15,751 bases of DNA, taken from Angelakisella sp. (GTDB lineage Bacteria > Bacillota > Clostridia > Oscillospirales > Ruminococcaceae). The notes under the pieces were generated by a model, which saw only the letters and a list, made by a program, of their open reading frames with translations, was not told the DNA's origin and did not search any database. The position numbers and the translations under genes were made by a program. The stretch is from NCBI GenBank assembly GCA_013316495.1, contig WSMP01000024.1, positions 1 through 15,751 on the forward strand, in the 5' to 3' direction. Of this stretch, positions 1 through 6,413 are shown in pieces. Within the stretch, counting starts at the first letter, position 1. Each line of letters starts with the position of its first letter.

Positions 1-1091
1 CCCAGCACCACCTCGGTGTTCAGGCCGGTGGGGGTCCAGGTGACCTGGTAATAGAGGTCGGCGGTTTCGGCGAGGGTGATGGCCTGCCGGTAGTCCTGGG
101 CCTCCCCAGGCATCAGGACAAAGAAGAAGCTGTCGTAGGGGACAAAGGCCAGGGGCTTTTCCGCGGCGTAGACCTGGGGCACCAGCCCCAGGAGGGAGGA
201 GACGGTCACCCCCAGCGCCACCGCACCGGCGGTGGCAGCGGCCCAGGGGGCGGGCTTTTTGTAGGCCATCACTCGGCGGATGCGCCCCTTCAGGTCCCCC
301 TCCCCAAAGGCGGGGGGACCGCCCGCCAGCACCCTGCGGCCGGTGGCGACGTGGAGCAGGGCGGCGGCGTATCCCTGGCGGTTTTCCTGCCCCATCCTCC
401 CCAAGGCCCCTTCGTCGCTGGCGGCTTCCATATCCCGGCAGGCCCACAGGAAGGCGGCCCAGGCCAGGGGGTTGAACCAGTGGAGGGCAAGGATGAGGTA
501 GGCCAGCACCTTGAAGACGGGGTCCCCCCAGCGGATGTGGGCCTGCTCGTGGAGGAGGACATAGTCCCGCTCCTCTCCCTCCAGGGCGGAGGGGAGGTAG
601 ATACGGGGGCGAAAAAGGCCCACCGTCACCGGGCCGGGGATGCAGTCCCCCTGCCAGACGTTCCCCTCCAGACGCACCGCCCCGGTAAGGCACCGGGAAA
701 AGCCCAGGAAGGAGAGGAGGCCCCAGGCCAGCAGCAGCAGACAGCCCAGCCCCCAAGCCGCCGCCAGGAGCATCCCCGGATCGGCGCTGGGGAGCGCCGG
801 GGCCACCTCGATGCCGGTGCCCGGCAGAAGAACCGGGTCGGGATTTTGGGGGACGAGGGGACCCGGCCCTATCCCCAGGTTCAGGAGGGGCGCAGGTATT
901 TCTTGCCGGGCCACGGGGATGGGGATGAAGAGGGCGAAGGGACAGACCAGGCGGAAAAAAGCCCCCCACCACAGCACCCGCCAAAAGCCCGCCGGGGCCC
1001 GGTGGAGCAGCCCCCTGGCCGCCAGTACCACCAGGAGGGTGGGGCAGGCCCACCAGCTGGTGGCGAGGACGATGGAAAAAAGCTCCCTCAC
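1..1091 (-). CDS. BlaR1/MecR1-type M56 membrane zinc metallopeptidase, N-terminal part (3' end off window or lost)
   Basis: Translating the minus strand from a GTG at 1091 gives 363 uninterrupted codons to the window edge. M56 proteins are membrane sensor proteases that usually act with a BlaI-family repressor. Visible features: membrane helices at about residues 6–28, 38–60 and 108–130; the family block GPVTVGLFRPRIYLP; the zinc motif HEQAH at 181–185; then HWFNPLAW and RDMEAASDE, both typical of M56; and a fourth membrane helix near 285–305 followed by the start of an extracytoplasmic region. The GTG start overlaps the blaI stop (GTGA), so the two genes were translationally coupled. The C-terminal domain is not reached on this strand. 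A matching C-terminal piece instead lies at about 1230–1897 on the plus strand, so this gene is probably split by an inversion. Family call is firm; intactness is doubtful. Confidence 0.85.
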   Translation of the reverse strand, partial: MRELFSIVLATSWWACPTLLVVLAARGLLHRAPAGFWRVLWWGAFFRLVCPFALFIPIPVARQEIPAPLLNLGIGPGPLVPQNPDPVLLPGTGIEVAPALPSADPGMLLAAAWGLGCLLLLAWGLLSFLGFSRCLTGAVRLEGNVWQGDCIPGPVTVGLFRPRIYLPSALEGEERDYVLLHEQAHIRWGDPVFKVLAYLILALHWFNPLAWAAFLWACRDMEAASDEGALGRMGQENRQGYAAALLHVATGRRVLAGGPPAFGEGDLKGRIRRVMAYKKPAPWAAATAGAVALGVTVSSLLGLVPQVYAAEKPLAFVPYDSFFFVLMPGEAQDYRQAITLAETADLYYQVTWTPTGLNTEVVL

Positions 1092-1228
1092 GGCTTCTCC
1101 CTCCCCTCTCCATTTTGGCGAATCAGCCGCTCCAGTTCCTCGATCTCCTCCTGGCTGAGAGGGCTGCGGGAGGAGAAGGCAGCCAGCAAAAACCGGGGGA
1201 TGGAGCCCTGGAAGTTCTCCTGCAAAAA
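1088..1228 (-). pseudogene. BlaI/MecI-family repressor, C-terminal remnant (about 46 codons)
   Basis: The minus-strand frame ending with the TGA at 1088–1090 encodes a tail containing FLLAAF and LSQEEIEELERLI, the usual C-terminal dimerisation end of BlaI-family repressors. In this family the repressor normally precedes an M56 peptidase, as it does here with a GTGA overlap. Family members are about 120–130 residues with an N-terminal winged helix. That domain is absent: upstream of about 1228–1240 the same frame stays open only as an antisense shadow of a plus-strand coding fragment. I read this as the 3' end of blaI cut by a rearrangement. The exact edge is uncertain by about 20 bases. Confidence 0.7.
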
Positions 1229-1229
1229 C

Positions 1230-1897
1230 GCCTGGGGGAATACCGCCTCATCGTCCGCAGCGCCGCGGAAAACCAGGCCTATTCCAACACCACCCTCCGG
1301 GAGGATTTGGAGATTGCCGGGGCCGCCGCCTTCGGCTGGCGGGAGGGGGATGGCTGGAAAACCGCCGCCGGCGCCGATCCCCAGGAGGGGACCATCACCT
1401 TCCCCGCCTACCAGGAGGGGCGGGAGGACTACAACGCCGTCGTCTACGACATCCAGCCCTTCCAGCTGTCCATCCGCCTGCCGGAAGGCTGGTCGGTGCG
1501 GGTGCCGCCCCCGGAGGAGCGGGGAACCTCCTTCGCCTTCACCCCTCTCTGGCTCTACCAGGGGGAGGAGTACGCCGGGAGCATCGCCTACAATACCTTT
1601 GAGATCTATCCGGATGTCCCGGAGGAAGGCTTCTACCGCATGGTCTATAATCAACTGATGCTGGGCTCGGTGCTGAACTGGGACAACGAGTACCGGGTGG
1701 TGCGGGACCTTGGCACCGGAGAGGTCGCCACCGTGCAGATTATGGAGAGCCAGGGGGCGGCGGGACCGGCGGATATGCGCCCCGGCATCCTGGCATACGA
1801 CCGGGACCGGCTGGTGTATGTGGCAATCCAGCTGGAAAACGGGCGGCTTTCCAGCCAGGAGGTCTGGGAGCTGGCGGAGAGCCTGCAAATTCTCTAG
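1230..1897 (+). pseudogene. C-terminal (extracytoplasmic) fragment of an M56 metallopeptidase, inverted relative to its N-terminal part
   Basis: About 222 codons ending at TAG 1895–1897 read as good protein on the plus strand, with segments such as GEYRLIVRS, LPEGWSVRVP, GSIAYNTFEIYP and ENGRLSSQEVWELAESL. From family knowledge this resembles the C-terminal domain found after the peptidase domain in Oscillospiraceae M56 proteins. It has no start codon with a ribosome binding site. The first in-frame ATG (1115) lies inside sequence that codes for the BlaI tail on the other strand, so the 5' end is missing. A hairpin repeat and a strong terminator follow the stop. The simplest reading is that this is the displaced 3' end of the gene at 1–1091; a second M56 paralogue is the alternative. 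Confidence 0.7.
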
Positions 1898-1902
1898 GCT
1901 TT

Positions 1903-1936
1903 CTTCCTTTTCTTCTTGCGAAAGAAGAAAAGGAAG
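1903..1936 (+). repeat. Dispersed polypyrimidine/polypurine hairpin, copy A
   Basis: A perfect 15-bp inverted repeat (1903–1917 with 1922–1936) closes on a GCGA loop, a GNRA tetraloop. It starts five bases after the stop of the M56 fragment and is followed by a purine tail, CGAAAAGAAGAACG. It belongs to a four-member family in this window (others at 5853, 10480 and 11900). The function is unknown. Confidence 0.85.
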
Positions 1937-1980
1937 CGAAAAGAAGAACGGCCCATGGAATTGCTGCGTGGTGATGAGCG

Positions 1981-2013
1981 AAAGGCAGTTGGGAAAAGCC
2001 AACTGCCTTTTGC
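1981..2013 (+). terminator. Rho-independent terminator after the M56 C-terminal fragment
   Basis: A perfect 12-bp stem, AAAGGCAGTTGG (1981–1992) with CCAACTGCCTTT (1999–2010), has a 6-base GAAAAG loop and runs into TTTT. It is about 85 bases after the stop of the plus-strand M56 fragment and is probably the original terminator of the blaI–M56 operon. Confidence 0.85.
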
Positions 2014-2055
2014 GTTGCAAAGAAAAGAATCTGCCCCCCTTTGCAAACATCATAA

Positions 2056-2083
2056 TTGACAAATCTGAAAAATCTGGTAAAAT
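2056..2083 (+). promoter_or_regulatory. Sigma-A-type promoter of the ugpC-like gene
   Basis: TTGACA (2056–2061), a 16-base spacer and TAAAAT (2078–2083). The predicted transcript starts near 2090, giving a leader of about 195 nt before the start codon. Confidence 0.8.
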
Positions 2084-2089
2084 GAAATT

Positions 2090-2285
2090 AGCCGTTTTCA
2101 CGGCACAAGCTGACGGGCCGCGGGGCTACTCCATCACTATAGCCCCCGGTACTGAAAAAAGGAGGATTTTTTTACCGCTGCGGTTTGCGGTGCGGCAGTG
2201 TGGAGACCTGCCGTAATGCCCTGGGGGACGCTCCCCCGGCGGCGAGGTGGGACCGGCGGAGGCCCTTCCACCAAAACCATTTGCC
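2090..2285 (+). promoter_or_regulatory. Long structured 5' leader of the ugpC-like gene with a displaced Shine-Dalgarno sequence
   Basis: The leader holds several hairpins: GCCG/CGGC at 2091–2104; a strong one at 2118–2149 (GGGGCTA with TAGCCCC plus CCG/CGG past one bulged base); an 8-bp stem at 2191–2198 with 2208–2215; and GGGGGA-CGC-TCCCCC at 2223–2237. The only strong ribosome binding site, AAAAAAGGAGGA ending at 2166, is about 119 bases upstream of the conserved ATG at 2286. The bases right before that ATG contain none; a GGAGG at 2258–2262 is 23 bases away. Either a leader peptide, RNA folding or an insertion separates the signal from the gene. I do not recognise a named riboswitch class. 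Confidence 0.5.
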
Positions 2286-3467
2286 ATGGCAAGTCTGAAC
2301 CTCAAGCAAATCACCAAGATCTACCCCCACAGCGAGAAGAAGAAAAAGCCAAAGAAAGGCGCCGAGGAGAAGAAGAGCAATCTCCAAATCACCGATGAAG
2401 GCGTTGTGGCGGTCCAGAAGTTCAACCTGGACATTGCGGACAAGGAATTCATCGTGCTGGTTGGACCTTCCGGCTGCGGCAAGTCCACCACCCTGCGGAT
2501 GGTGGCTGGCCTGGAGGAGATTTCCGGCGGCGAGCTGTACATCGACGGGCAGCTGATGAACAATGTGGAGCCCAAGGACCGGGACATCGCCATGGTGTTC
2601 CAGAGCTATGCCCTGTACCCCAACATGACGGTGTACGAGAACATGGCCTTCCCCCTGAAGCTGAAGAAGACCCCCAAGGATGAAATTGACCGCCGGGTCA
2701 AGGAAGCCGCCGAGATTCTGGACATCACCCAGTACCTGGACCGCAAGCCCAAGGCCCTTTCCGGCGGCCAGCGGCAGCGTGTCGCCATCGGCCGTGCCAT
2801 CGTCCGGGAGCCCAAGGTGCTGCTGATGGATGAGCCCCTCAGTAACCTGGACGCCAAGCTCCGTAACCAGATGCGCGCCGAAATCATCAAGCTCCGCCAG
2901 CGCATCAACACCACCTTTATGTACGTCACCCACGACCAGACCGAGGCCATGACCCTGGGCGACCGCATCGTCATCATGAAGGATGGCTTCATCCAGCAGA
3001 TCGGCACCCCCCAGGAGGTCTTCGACCATCCCGCAAACCTCTTTGTGGCCGGCTTTATCGGCACTCCCCAAATGAACCTCTTCGACGCCAAGCTGGTGAA
3101 GGAGCAGGATCAGTACATGGTGGAGGTGGGCGCTCTCCGGGTGGCCCTCTCCGAGCAGAAGCAGAAGGCATTGGCTGCCAAGAATGTGGCCCCTCAGGCT
3201 GTCACCCTGGGCGTCCGTCCCAGCCACATCGTCCTGAGCAGCGCCGACAACGCCATCGAGGCCACTGTAGAAGTCTCTGAGATGATGGGCAGCGAGGTCT
3301 ACCTCCACGCCAACGCCAATGGCAAGGATGTGGTCATCATCGTCCCCACCATGGACCTTTCCGGCAACCACCGGGACACCTTCGGTATCGGGGCGAAAAT
3401 CTGCTTCACCTTCGGCGGCAACGTCTGCCATGTCTTCGATAAGGACGGCAAGAACCTGGAGATGTAA
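2286..3467 (+). CDS. ugpC: UgpC/MsmX-type ABC transporter ATP-binding protein (sugar / glycerol-3-phosphate importers)
   Basis: This 393-residue cytoplasmic ATPase would energise CUT1-type sugar or glycerol-phosphate importers; in Firmicutes one such ATPase often serves several permeases. Seen: Walker A GPSGCGKST at residues 60–68, Q-loop MVFQSYALYPNM, signature LSGGQ at 158–162, Walker B VLLMDE at 178–183, the H-loop in YVTHDQTEAMTLGDR, and a C-terminal OB-fold (TOBE-like) regulatory region. Length fits the family. ATG 2286 is chosen because the family begins MASLxLK; the GTG at 2247 would add 13 unconserved residues. A lysine/glutamate-rich insertion (about residues 16–38) sits between the first two beta strands. 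No permease or binding-protein gene is nearby, so it stands alone between its own promoter and terminator, consistent with a shared ATPase. The substrate is not determinable here. Confidence 0.93.
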   Translation: MASLNLKQITKIYPHSEKKKKPKKGAEEKKSNLQITDEGVVAVQKFNLDIADKEFIVLVGPSGCGKSTTLRMVAGLEEISGGELYIDGQLMNNVEPKDRDIAMVFQSYALYPNMTVYENMAFPLKLKKTPKDEIDRRVKEAAEILDITQYLDRKPKALSGGQRQRVAIGRAIVREPKVLLMDEPLSNLDAKLRNQMRAEIIKLRQRINTTFMYVTHDQTEAMTLGDRIVIMKDGFIQQIGTPQEVFDHPANLFVAGFIGTPQMNLFDAKLVKEQDQYMVEVGALRVALSEQKQKALAAKNVAPQAVTLGVRPSHIVLSSADNAIEATVEVSEMMGSEVYLHANANGKDVVIIVPTMDLSGNHRDTFGIGAKICFTFGGNVCHVFDKDGKNLEM

Positions 3468-3494
3468 TCCAAATACACCAGCCTGCACACCAAG

Positions 3495-3521
3495 GGCGCC
3501 GGGAAAACCGGCGCCTTTTTC
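3495..3521 (+). terminator. Rho-independent terminator of the ugpC-like gene
   Basis: A perfect 8-bp stem, GGCGCCGG (3495–3502) with CCGGCGCC (3508–3515), has a GAAAA loop and is followed by TTTTTCTTT. It lies 28 bases after the stop codon. Confidence 0.92.
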
Positions 3522-3565
3522 TTTGCCGGAGGCGCAAGGGGAGGGGCTGAAGACCGCTATTTGTA

Positions 3566-3595
3566 TTGACAATTTCCTTTCTTGGGGTGTACCAT
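3566..3595 (+). promoter_or_regulatory. Promoter of the chromate transporter operon
   Basis: TTGACA at 3566–3571, then an 18-base spacer and TACCAT at 3590–3595. A TATTAT at 3595–3600 is a better hexamer, but its 23-base spacing is too long. The start codon at 3620 leaves a very short leader. Confidence 0.6.
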
Positions 3596-3619
3596 ATTAT
3601 AAAGAAAGGGGATGAAACG

Positions 3620-4225
3620 GTGGTAGAGGAAGGAAAGCGGACGCTGCCCAAGTGGGCGGATATGAGCCTGGTGATGCTGAAAATTGGCCTCTTCACCTTT
3701 GGGGGCGGCTGGAGCATCGTGGCCCAGATGCAGAAGGAGTTTGTGGAAAAACGGGGCTGGCTGGGGGAGGAAGAGCTGCTGGACATCGTTGCCATCGGCC
3801 GCAGCTTCCCCGGTATCATGGTGGTGAACACCGCGGTGATGCTGGGCTACCGGATTGGCGGGGTGGGGTGCGCCTTCCTTTGCGCCTTTGGGATGGCCTT
3901 TCCCGCTTTTGTGGTAATGGCGGCGGTGACCACCTGCTACACCGCCGTCCGGGATAACCCCTGGGTAGCCAGGGCGATGGTGGGGGTCCGGGCGGTGGTG
4001 GTGCCCATCATCCTTTCCGCCTGCCTGGGGATGCGCAAAAGCGCGGTCCGGGACCGGGTGGGGCTGGGCATCGCTGTCCTGGCCTTTCTGGGCCTCCTGG
4101 CGGGGATCAGCAACCTCTATATCATCTTCCTGGGCGGATTTGTGGGGCTGGCGGTGCAAACCCTGCTGGCAAGCCGCCAGGCCCAGCCGGGCCAAGGGGA
4201 GGAGAAGGGGGGCGGGGAAGGATGA
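3620..4225 (+). CDS. chrA: Chromate transporter (CHR family), first half-size subunit
   Basis: A short-chain CHR protein of about 201 residues. CHR proteins are membrane transporters linked to chromate efflux; half-size ones come as gene pairs and are thought to work as heterodimers. Visible: the N-terminal block LKIGLFTFGGGWSIVAQMQ, then a PG-containing loop, GRSFPGIMVVNTAVMLGYR, followed by several membrane helices to about residue 190 and a hydrophilic glycine/glutamate tail. The GTG at 3620 is chosen because AAAGGGG sits about 10 bases upstream; a TTG at 3566 in the same frame lies inside the promoter. The stop overlaps the next start (ATGA), so the pair is translationally coupled. Family call is firm, but substrate in a gut anaerobe is uncertain. 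Confidence 0.88.
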   Translation: MVEEGKRTLPKWADMSLVMLKIGLFTFGGGWSIVAQMQKEFVEKRGWLGEEELLDIVAIGRSFPGIMVVNTAVMLGYRIGGVGCAFLCAFGMAFPAFVVMAAVTTCYTAVRDNPWVARAMVGVRAVVVPIILSACLGMRKSAVRDRVGLGIAVLAFLGLLAGISNLYIIFLGGFVGLAVQTLLASRQAQPGQGEEKGGGEG

Positions 4226-4755
4226 AAACCCTTCTGGATCTCTATCTGGTGTTTTTTAAGATTGGGGTGTGCAGCTTCGGCGGCCTTTCCATGATTCCCG
4301 TTATTAACGAGGAGATGGTGCGCCACGGCTGGATGACGCTGGAGGAGGTAGCGGATATCATCGCCTTTGCGGAGATGACTCCCGGCCCCCTGGGCATCAA
4401 CGCCGCCACCTTTGCGGGGATGCGTGCGGCGGGGATTTCCGGCGCTGTGGCGGCCAACCTGGGGGTGATGAGCCTGGCCCTCACCCTCTGCCTGGCGGCG
4501 GCCATCTTTCTGGCCCGCCTCCGGGGGAATCCCTATTTGGAGCGGTTCACCTATGGCATCCGGCCGGTGTGCATCGGCGTGATGCTGGCTACCTGCATTA
4601 CCATGCTGCCAAACTACCAAAACGCCGCCGGAGCAGTCGCCCCAGGGGCGGTGCTCATTGGGGCTGCCGCCCTGTTTTTGCTGGTGAAAAGGAAATGGTC
4701 CATCCCCAAGGTGATGCTGGTGGCGGCGGCCCTGGGGCTGGTGCTGGGAGGATAA
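4222..4755 (+). CDS. chrA: Chromate transporter (CHR family), second half-size subunit
   Basis: This 177-residue membrane protein begins MKTLLDLYLVFFKIGVCSFGGL and carries the CHR loop AEMTPGPLGINAATFAG, the signature region around the PGP motif. Four to six hydrophobic segments follow, ending at a hydrophobic C-terminus (VAAALGLVLGG). Its ATG overlaps the stop of the preceding CHR gene by four bases, typical of the paired half-size transporters expected to form one heterodimeric unit. The two halves share the FGG and PG motifs but differ in their N-terminal tails. No regulator gene is adjacent. Specificity for chromate is by family name only; other oxyanions are possible. Confidence 0.88.
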   Translation: MKTLLDLYLVFFKIGVCSFGGLSMIPVINEEMVRHGWMTLEEVADIIAFAEMTPGPLGINAATFAGMRAAGISGAVAANLGVMSLALTLCLAAAIFLARLRGNPYLERFTYGIRPVCIGVMLATCITMLPNYQNAAGAVAPGAVLIGAAALFLLVKRKWSIPKVMLVAAALGLVLGG

Positions 4756-4761
4756 GGAGAG

Positions 4762-4802
4762 GTAAGGGCGGTATAGGCAGCGCAGCTTACTGCGGTCCTT
4801 AC
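4762..4802. repeat. Nested imperfect inverted repeat between convergent genes
   Basis: GTAAGG at 4762–4767 pairs with CCTTAC at 4797–4802, and GCAG at 4777–4780 with CTGC at 4790–4793. It lies just after the second CHR gene. It may help terminate transcription but has no T-run. Confidence 0.4.
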
Positions 4803-4821
4803 AAAAGGCCACCAAAGGATA

Positions 4822-4857
4822 AAGCGGGTGGAGCGCCGAAAGACGTCCCACCCGCTT
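4822..4857. terminator. Bidirectional hairpin between the CHR operon and degV
   Basis: A perfect 10-bp stem, AAGCGGGTGG (4822–4831) with CCACCCGCTT (4848–4857), and a 16-base loop. It is followed by a T-rich stretch (GTTGTGTT) on the plus strand and a weaker one on the minus strand. It sits between two convergent genes, 20 bases after the degV stop. Confidence 0.65.
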
Positions 4858-4877
4858 GTTGTGTTGCCAAGTTAGGC

Positions 4878-5723
4878 TTAATAGGCCACCAGGATGCCGG
4901 TTTCCTCAGCGTAATAGGAGGTGAGGCCCTGGGTCTCCATCACCGTCACCGGAACGCCGGGGAAGGTCTTTTCAATCTGCTCCCGCAGGTAGCGGACCCC
5001 CAGGGGGTTGCTGCAATGGGAAATGACCACTCCTCCTTCGCCGGGCCCCGGCTTCTGGCGCTTCATCTCCGCCACCAGGGTGTCCAGGGCGCGGCTCTGG
5101 CCCCGGATTTTGTAAAGGACCTGGATTTTCCCCTCCCGCGAGGCCTCCGCCACAATGCGGATGCCCAGCTTGCTGGCTACCACCCCCACCAGCTTGTTCA
5201 TCCGGCCGTTTTTCACCAGGGTATCGAAGGAGGAGAGGGTAAAGAGCAGCCGGAGGGTGCGGTTGTAGGCCACCGCCTGGCGGGCCACATCCTCGAAGGA
5301 CAGCCCCTGGGCGATAAGCCCCCGCACATACCAAACCAGCAGCGCCATCTGGCCGCCGGTGGATTTGGTATCCAGAATCAGGATTTTTTTGTCCGGATCC
5401 TTTTCCAGGGCCATCCGCCGCCCCACCACGGCGCTGTTAAAGGTGCCGCTGAGGGCGCTGGTCATGGTGATGGCCACCGAGCAGTCCGCCTCATCAAACT
5501 CCCTGGCCCATTCCTCCGGGCTGGGGCAGGCGGAGGAGGTGGGGCCGTCAAAGGAGGCCAGGGCCTTCTTCATATCGGCAAGGTCCAGCTGGTTGTCGTC
5601 GGTAAATTCCTGGATGCCTACCCGTATCTTCAGGGGGACAATGGAAAAGCTGAGGCCGGGGAGAGGCTCGATTCCTTCCCGCAGGTCGCAGGAGCTGTCG
5701 GCAGCGATTTTCCAGGTGCTCAT
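4878..5723 (-). CDS. DegV family fatty-acid-binding protein (FakB-like)
   Basis: A 281-residue DegV-family protein. Members bind a fatty acid and, in Firmicutes, present it to the kinase FakA for acyl-phosphate formation. Seen: the N-terminal strand with the DSS motif (WKIAADSSCDL), a TSSACPSPEEW segment matching the family's TSxPSP acid-binding loop, SALSGTFNSA matching the conserved SGTYNSA block, and a C-terminal domain ending ETGILVAY. Length is usual for the family (about 280). ATG 5723 is chosen over an upstream ATG at 5807 because homology starts at MSTWKI, an AGAGG site lies about 9 bases upstream, and 5807 would fall inside the promoter. It is monocistronic; no fakA is in the window. 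Family call is secure; the acyl specificity is unknown. Confidence 0.9.
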   Translation of the reverse strand: MSTWKIAADSSCDLREGIEPLPGLSFSIVPLKIRVGIQEFTDDNQLDLADMKKALASFDGPTSSACPSPEEWAREFDEADCSVAITMTSALSGTFNSAVVGRRMALEKDPDKKILILDTKSTGGQMALLVWYVRGLIAQGLSFEDVARQAVAYNRTLRLLFTLSSFDTLVKNGRMNKLVGVVASKLGIRIVAEASREGKIQVLYKIRGQSRALDTLVAEMKRQKPGPGEGGVVISHCSNPLGVRYLREQIEKTFPGVPVTVMETQGLTSYYAEETGILVAY

Positions 5724-5798
5724 AGGACAGTACCTCTTTTCTGGGCCGCCCTGAAAGCGGGCCCTTGGAATGTGGTTTTCAAAACCATGTCTATACCT

Positions 5799-5827
5799 AT
5801 CATACACGAAAAGTCGCTCCAGGTCAA
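5799..5827 (-). promoter_or_regulatory. Promoter of degV
   Basis: On the minus strand TTGACC (5827–5822), a 17-base spacer and TATGAT (5804–5799). The sequence from the -35 reads TTGACCTGGAG, the same eleven bases as at the MATE promoter. Confidence 0.8.
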
Positions 5828-5852
5828 GGACCGGGCGGCTTCTGAGCCTTGC

Positions 5853-5886
5853 CTTCTTTTTCTTCTTGCAAAAGAAGAAAAAGAAG
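5853..5886 (+). repeat. Dispersed polypyrimidine/polypurine hairpin, copy B
   Basis: A perfect 15-bp stem (5853–5867 with 5872–5886) on a GCAA (GNRA) loop, followed by CAAAAAGAAGAATGACC. Relative to copy A, the fifth base pair is T-A instead of C-G, a compensatory change. It lies in the divergent spacer between degV and the GntR operon. Confidence 0.85.
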
Positions 5887-5904
5887 CAAAAAGAAGAATG
5901 ACCA

Positions 5905-5938
5905 AAGGAGCCGTGAAGCAGCGGCTCCTTCTATTTTT
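5905..5938 (+). terminator. Orphan rho-independent terminator upstream of the GntR operon
   Basis: A 9-bp stem, AAGGAGCCG (5905–5913) with CGGCTCCTT (5922–5930), is followed by CTATTTTT. No plus-strand gene ends nearby. It would stop plus-strand transcription just before the GntR promoter. It may insulate that promoter or end an unannotated short RNA. Confidence 0.65.
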
Positions 5939-5970
5939 GGGGTGATTTGGCTCCCTTCCCGAAAAAGGGG

Positions 5971-5997
5971 TTGACATTTGCTCCTGGGTGTGATACT
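5971..5997 (+). promoter_or_regulatory. Promoter of the GntR–ABC operon
   Basis: TTGACA at 5971–5976 and GATACT at 5992–5997 with an extended -10 TG at 5989–5990. The 15-base spacing is short, which suits a regulated promoter. It abuts the palindromic operator at 5998. Confidence 0.65.
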
Positions 5998-6016
5998 GTA
6001 TATATACGATATATAC
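5998..6016. promoter_or_regulatory. Palindromic operator, probably for the YtrA-type GntR regulator
   Basis: GTATATAT (5998–6005), ACG, ATATATAC (6009–6016) is a perfect 8+8 dyad directly downstream of the -10 hexamer, at the transcription start. YtrA-type GntR regulators usually repress their own operon from such sites. AT-only arms are striking in this GC-rich sequence. Confidence 0.75.
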
Positions 6017-6034
6017 AGATAGGGAGGCGACGGG

Positions 6035-6412
6035 TTGGATGTCATCTTAAACAACAGCAGCGGCCAGCCCTTTTATGAGCAGATTCGGGAGCAGGTGAAA
6101 CGGCTGATTCAAACCGGCCAGCTGCAAGAAGGGGAGGCCCTCCCCTCCATGCGCCAGCTGGCGAAGGAGCTGCGGGTCAGCGTCATCACCACAAAGCGTG
6201 CCTACGAGGAGCTGGAGCAGGCGGGCTACCTCTGCTCGGTGGCCGGCAAGGGGAGCTTCGCCGCCCACCCCGGCCGGGAAGAGGTGCGCCGGGAGCAGGA
6301 GGGAAAGCTGGAGCAGCACCTGCGGGCCGCCGCCACCCTTGCCAAGGAGGCGGCGCTATCCAGGGAGGAGCTGCTGGAGCGGCTGGAGAAATTGTACGAG
6401 GAGGCGCAATAA
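6035..6412 (+). CDS. GntR family transcriptional regulator, YtrA subfamily
   Basis: A 125-residue DNA-binding repressor. The N-terminus (MDVILNNSSGQPFYEQIREQVKRLI) and winged helix-turn-helix with PSMRQLAKELRVSVITTKRAYEEL at about residues 37–60 are typical of GntR. The short C-terminal helical tail, without a large effector domain, is typical of the YtrA group, which controls adjacent ABC transporters. The start is TTG at 6035: AGGGAGG lies 8 bases upstream and the translation matches the usual MD-I-I-N beginning. The gene is followed one base after its stop by the ABC ATPase start. The order regulator–ATPase–permease resembles the pmtR-pmtA-pmtB and ytr arrangements. The inducer (membrane-active peptide or cell-wall stress) is inference. 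Confidence 0.92.
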   Translation: MDVILNNSSGQPFYEQIREQVKRLIQTGQLQEGEALPSMRQLAKELRVSVITTKRAYEELEQAGYLCSVAGKGSFAAHPGREEVRREQEGKLEQHLRAAATLAKEAALSREELLERLEKLYEEAQ

Positions 6413-6413
6413 A

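Noticed and set aside
1115..1229. ATG 1115 as start of the plus-strand M56 fragment
   Set aside because: The stretch codes for the BlaI tail on the other strand, and the plus-strand translation before about 1230 has no M56 character or ribosome binding site.
2172..3572. 466-codon open frame on the minus strand opposite the ugpC-like gene
   Set aside because: Antisense shadow of a clear ABC ATPase in GC-rich DNA; composition is His/Gly/Leu-rich with no family resemblance.
4569..5945. 458-codon plus-strand frame over degV
   Set aside because: Shadow of degV; it also runs through promoters, terminators and the hairpin repeat.
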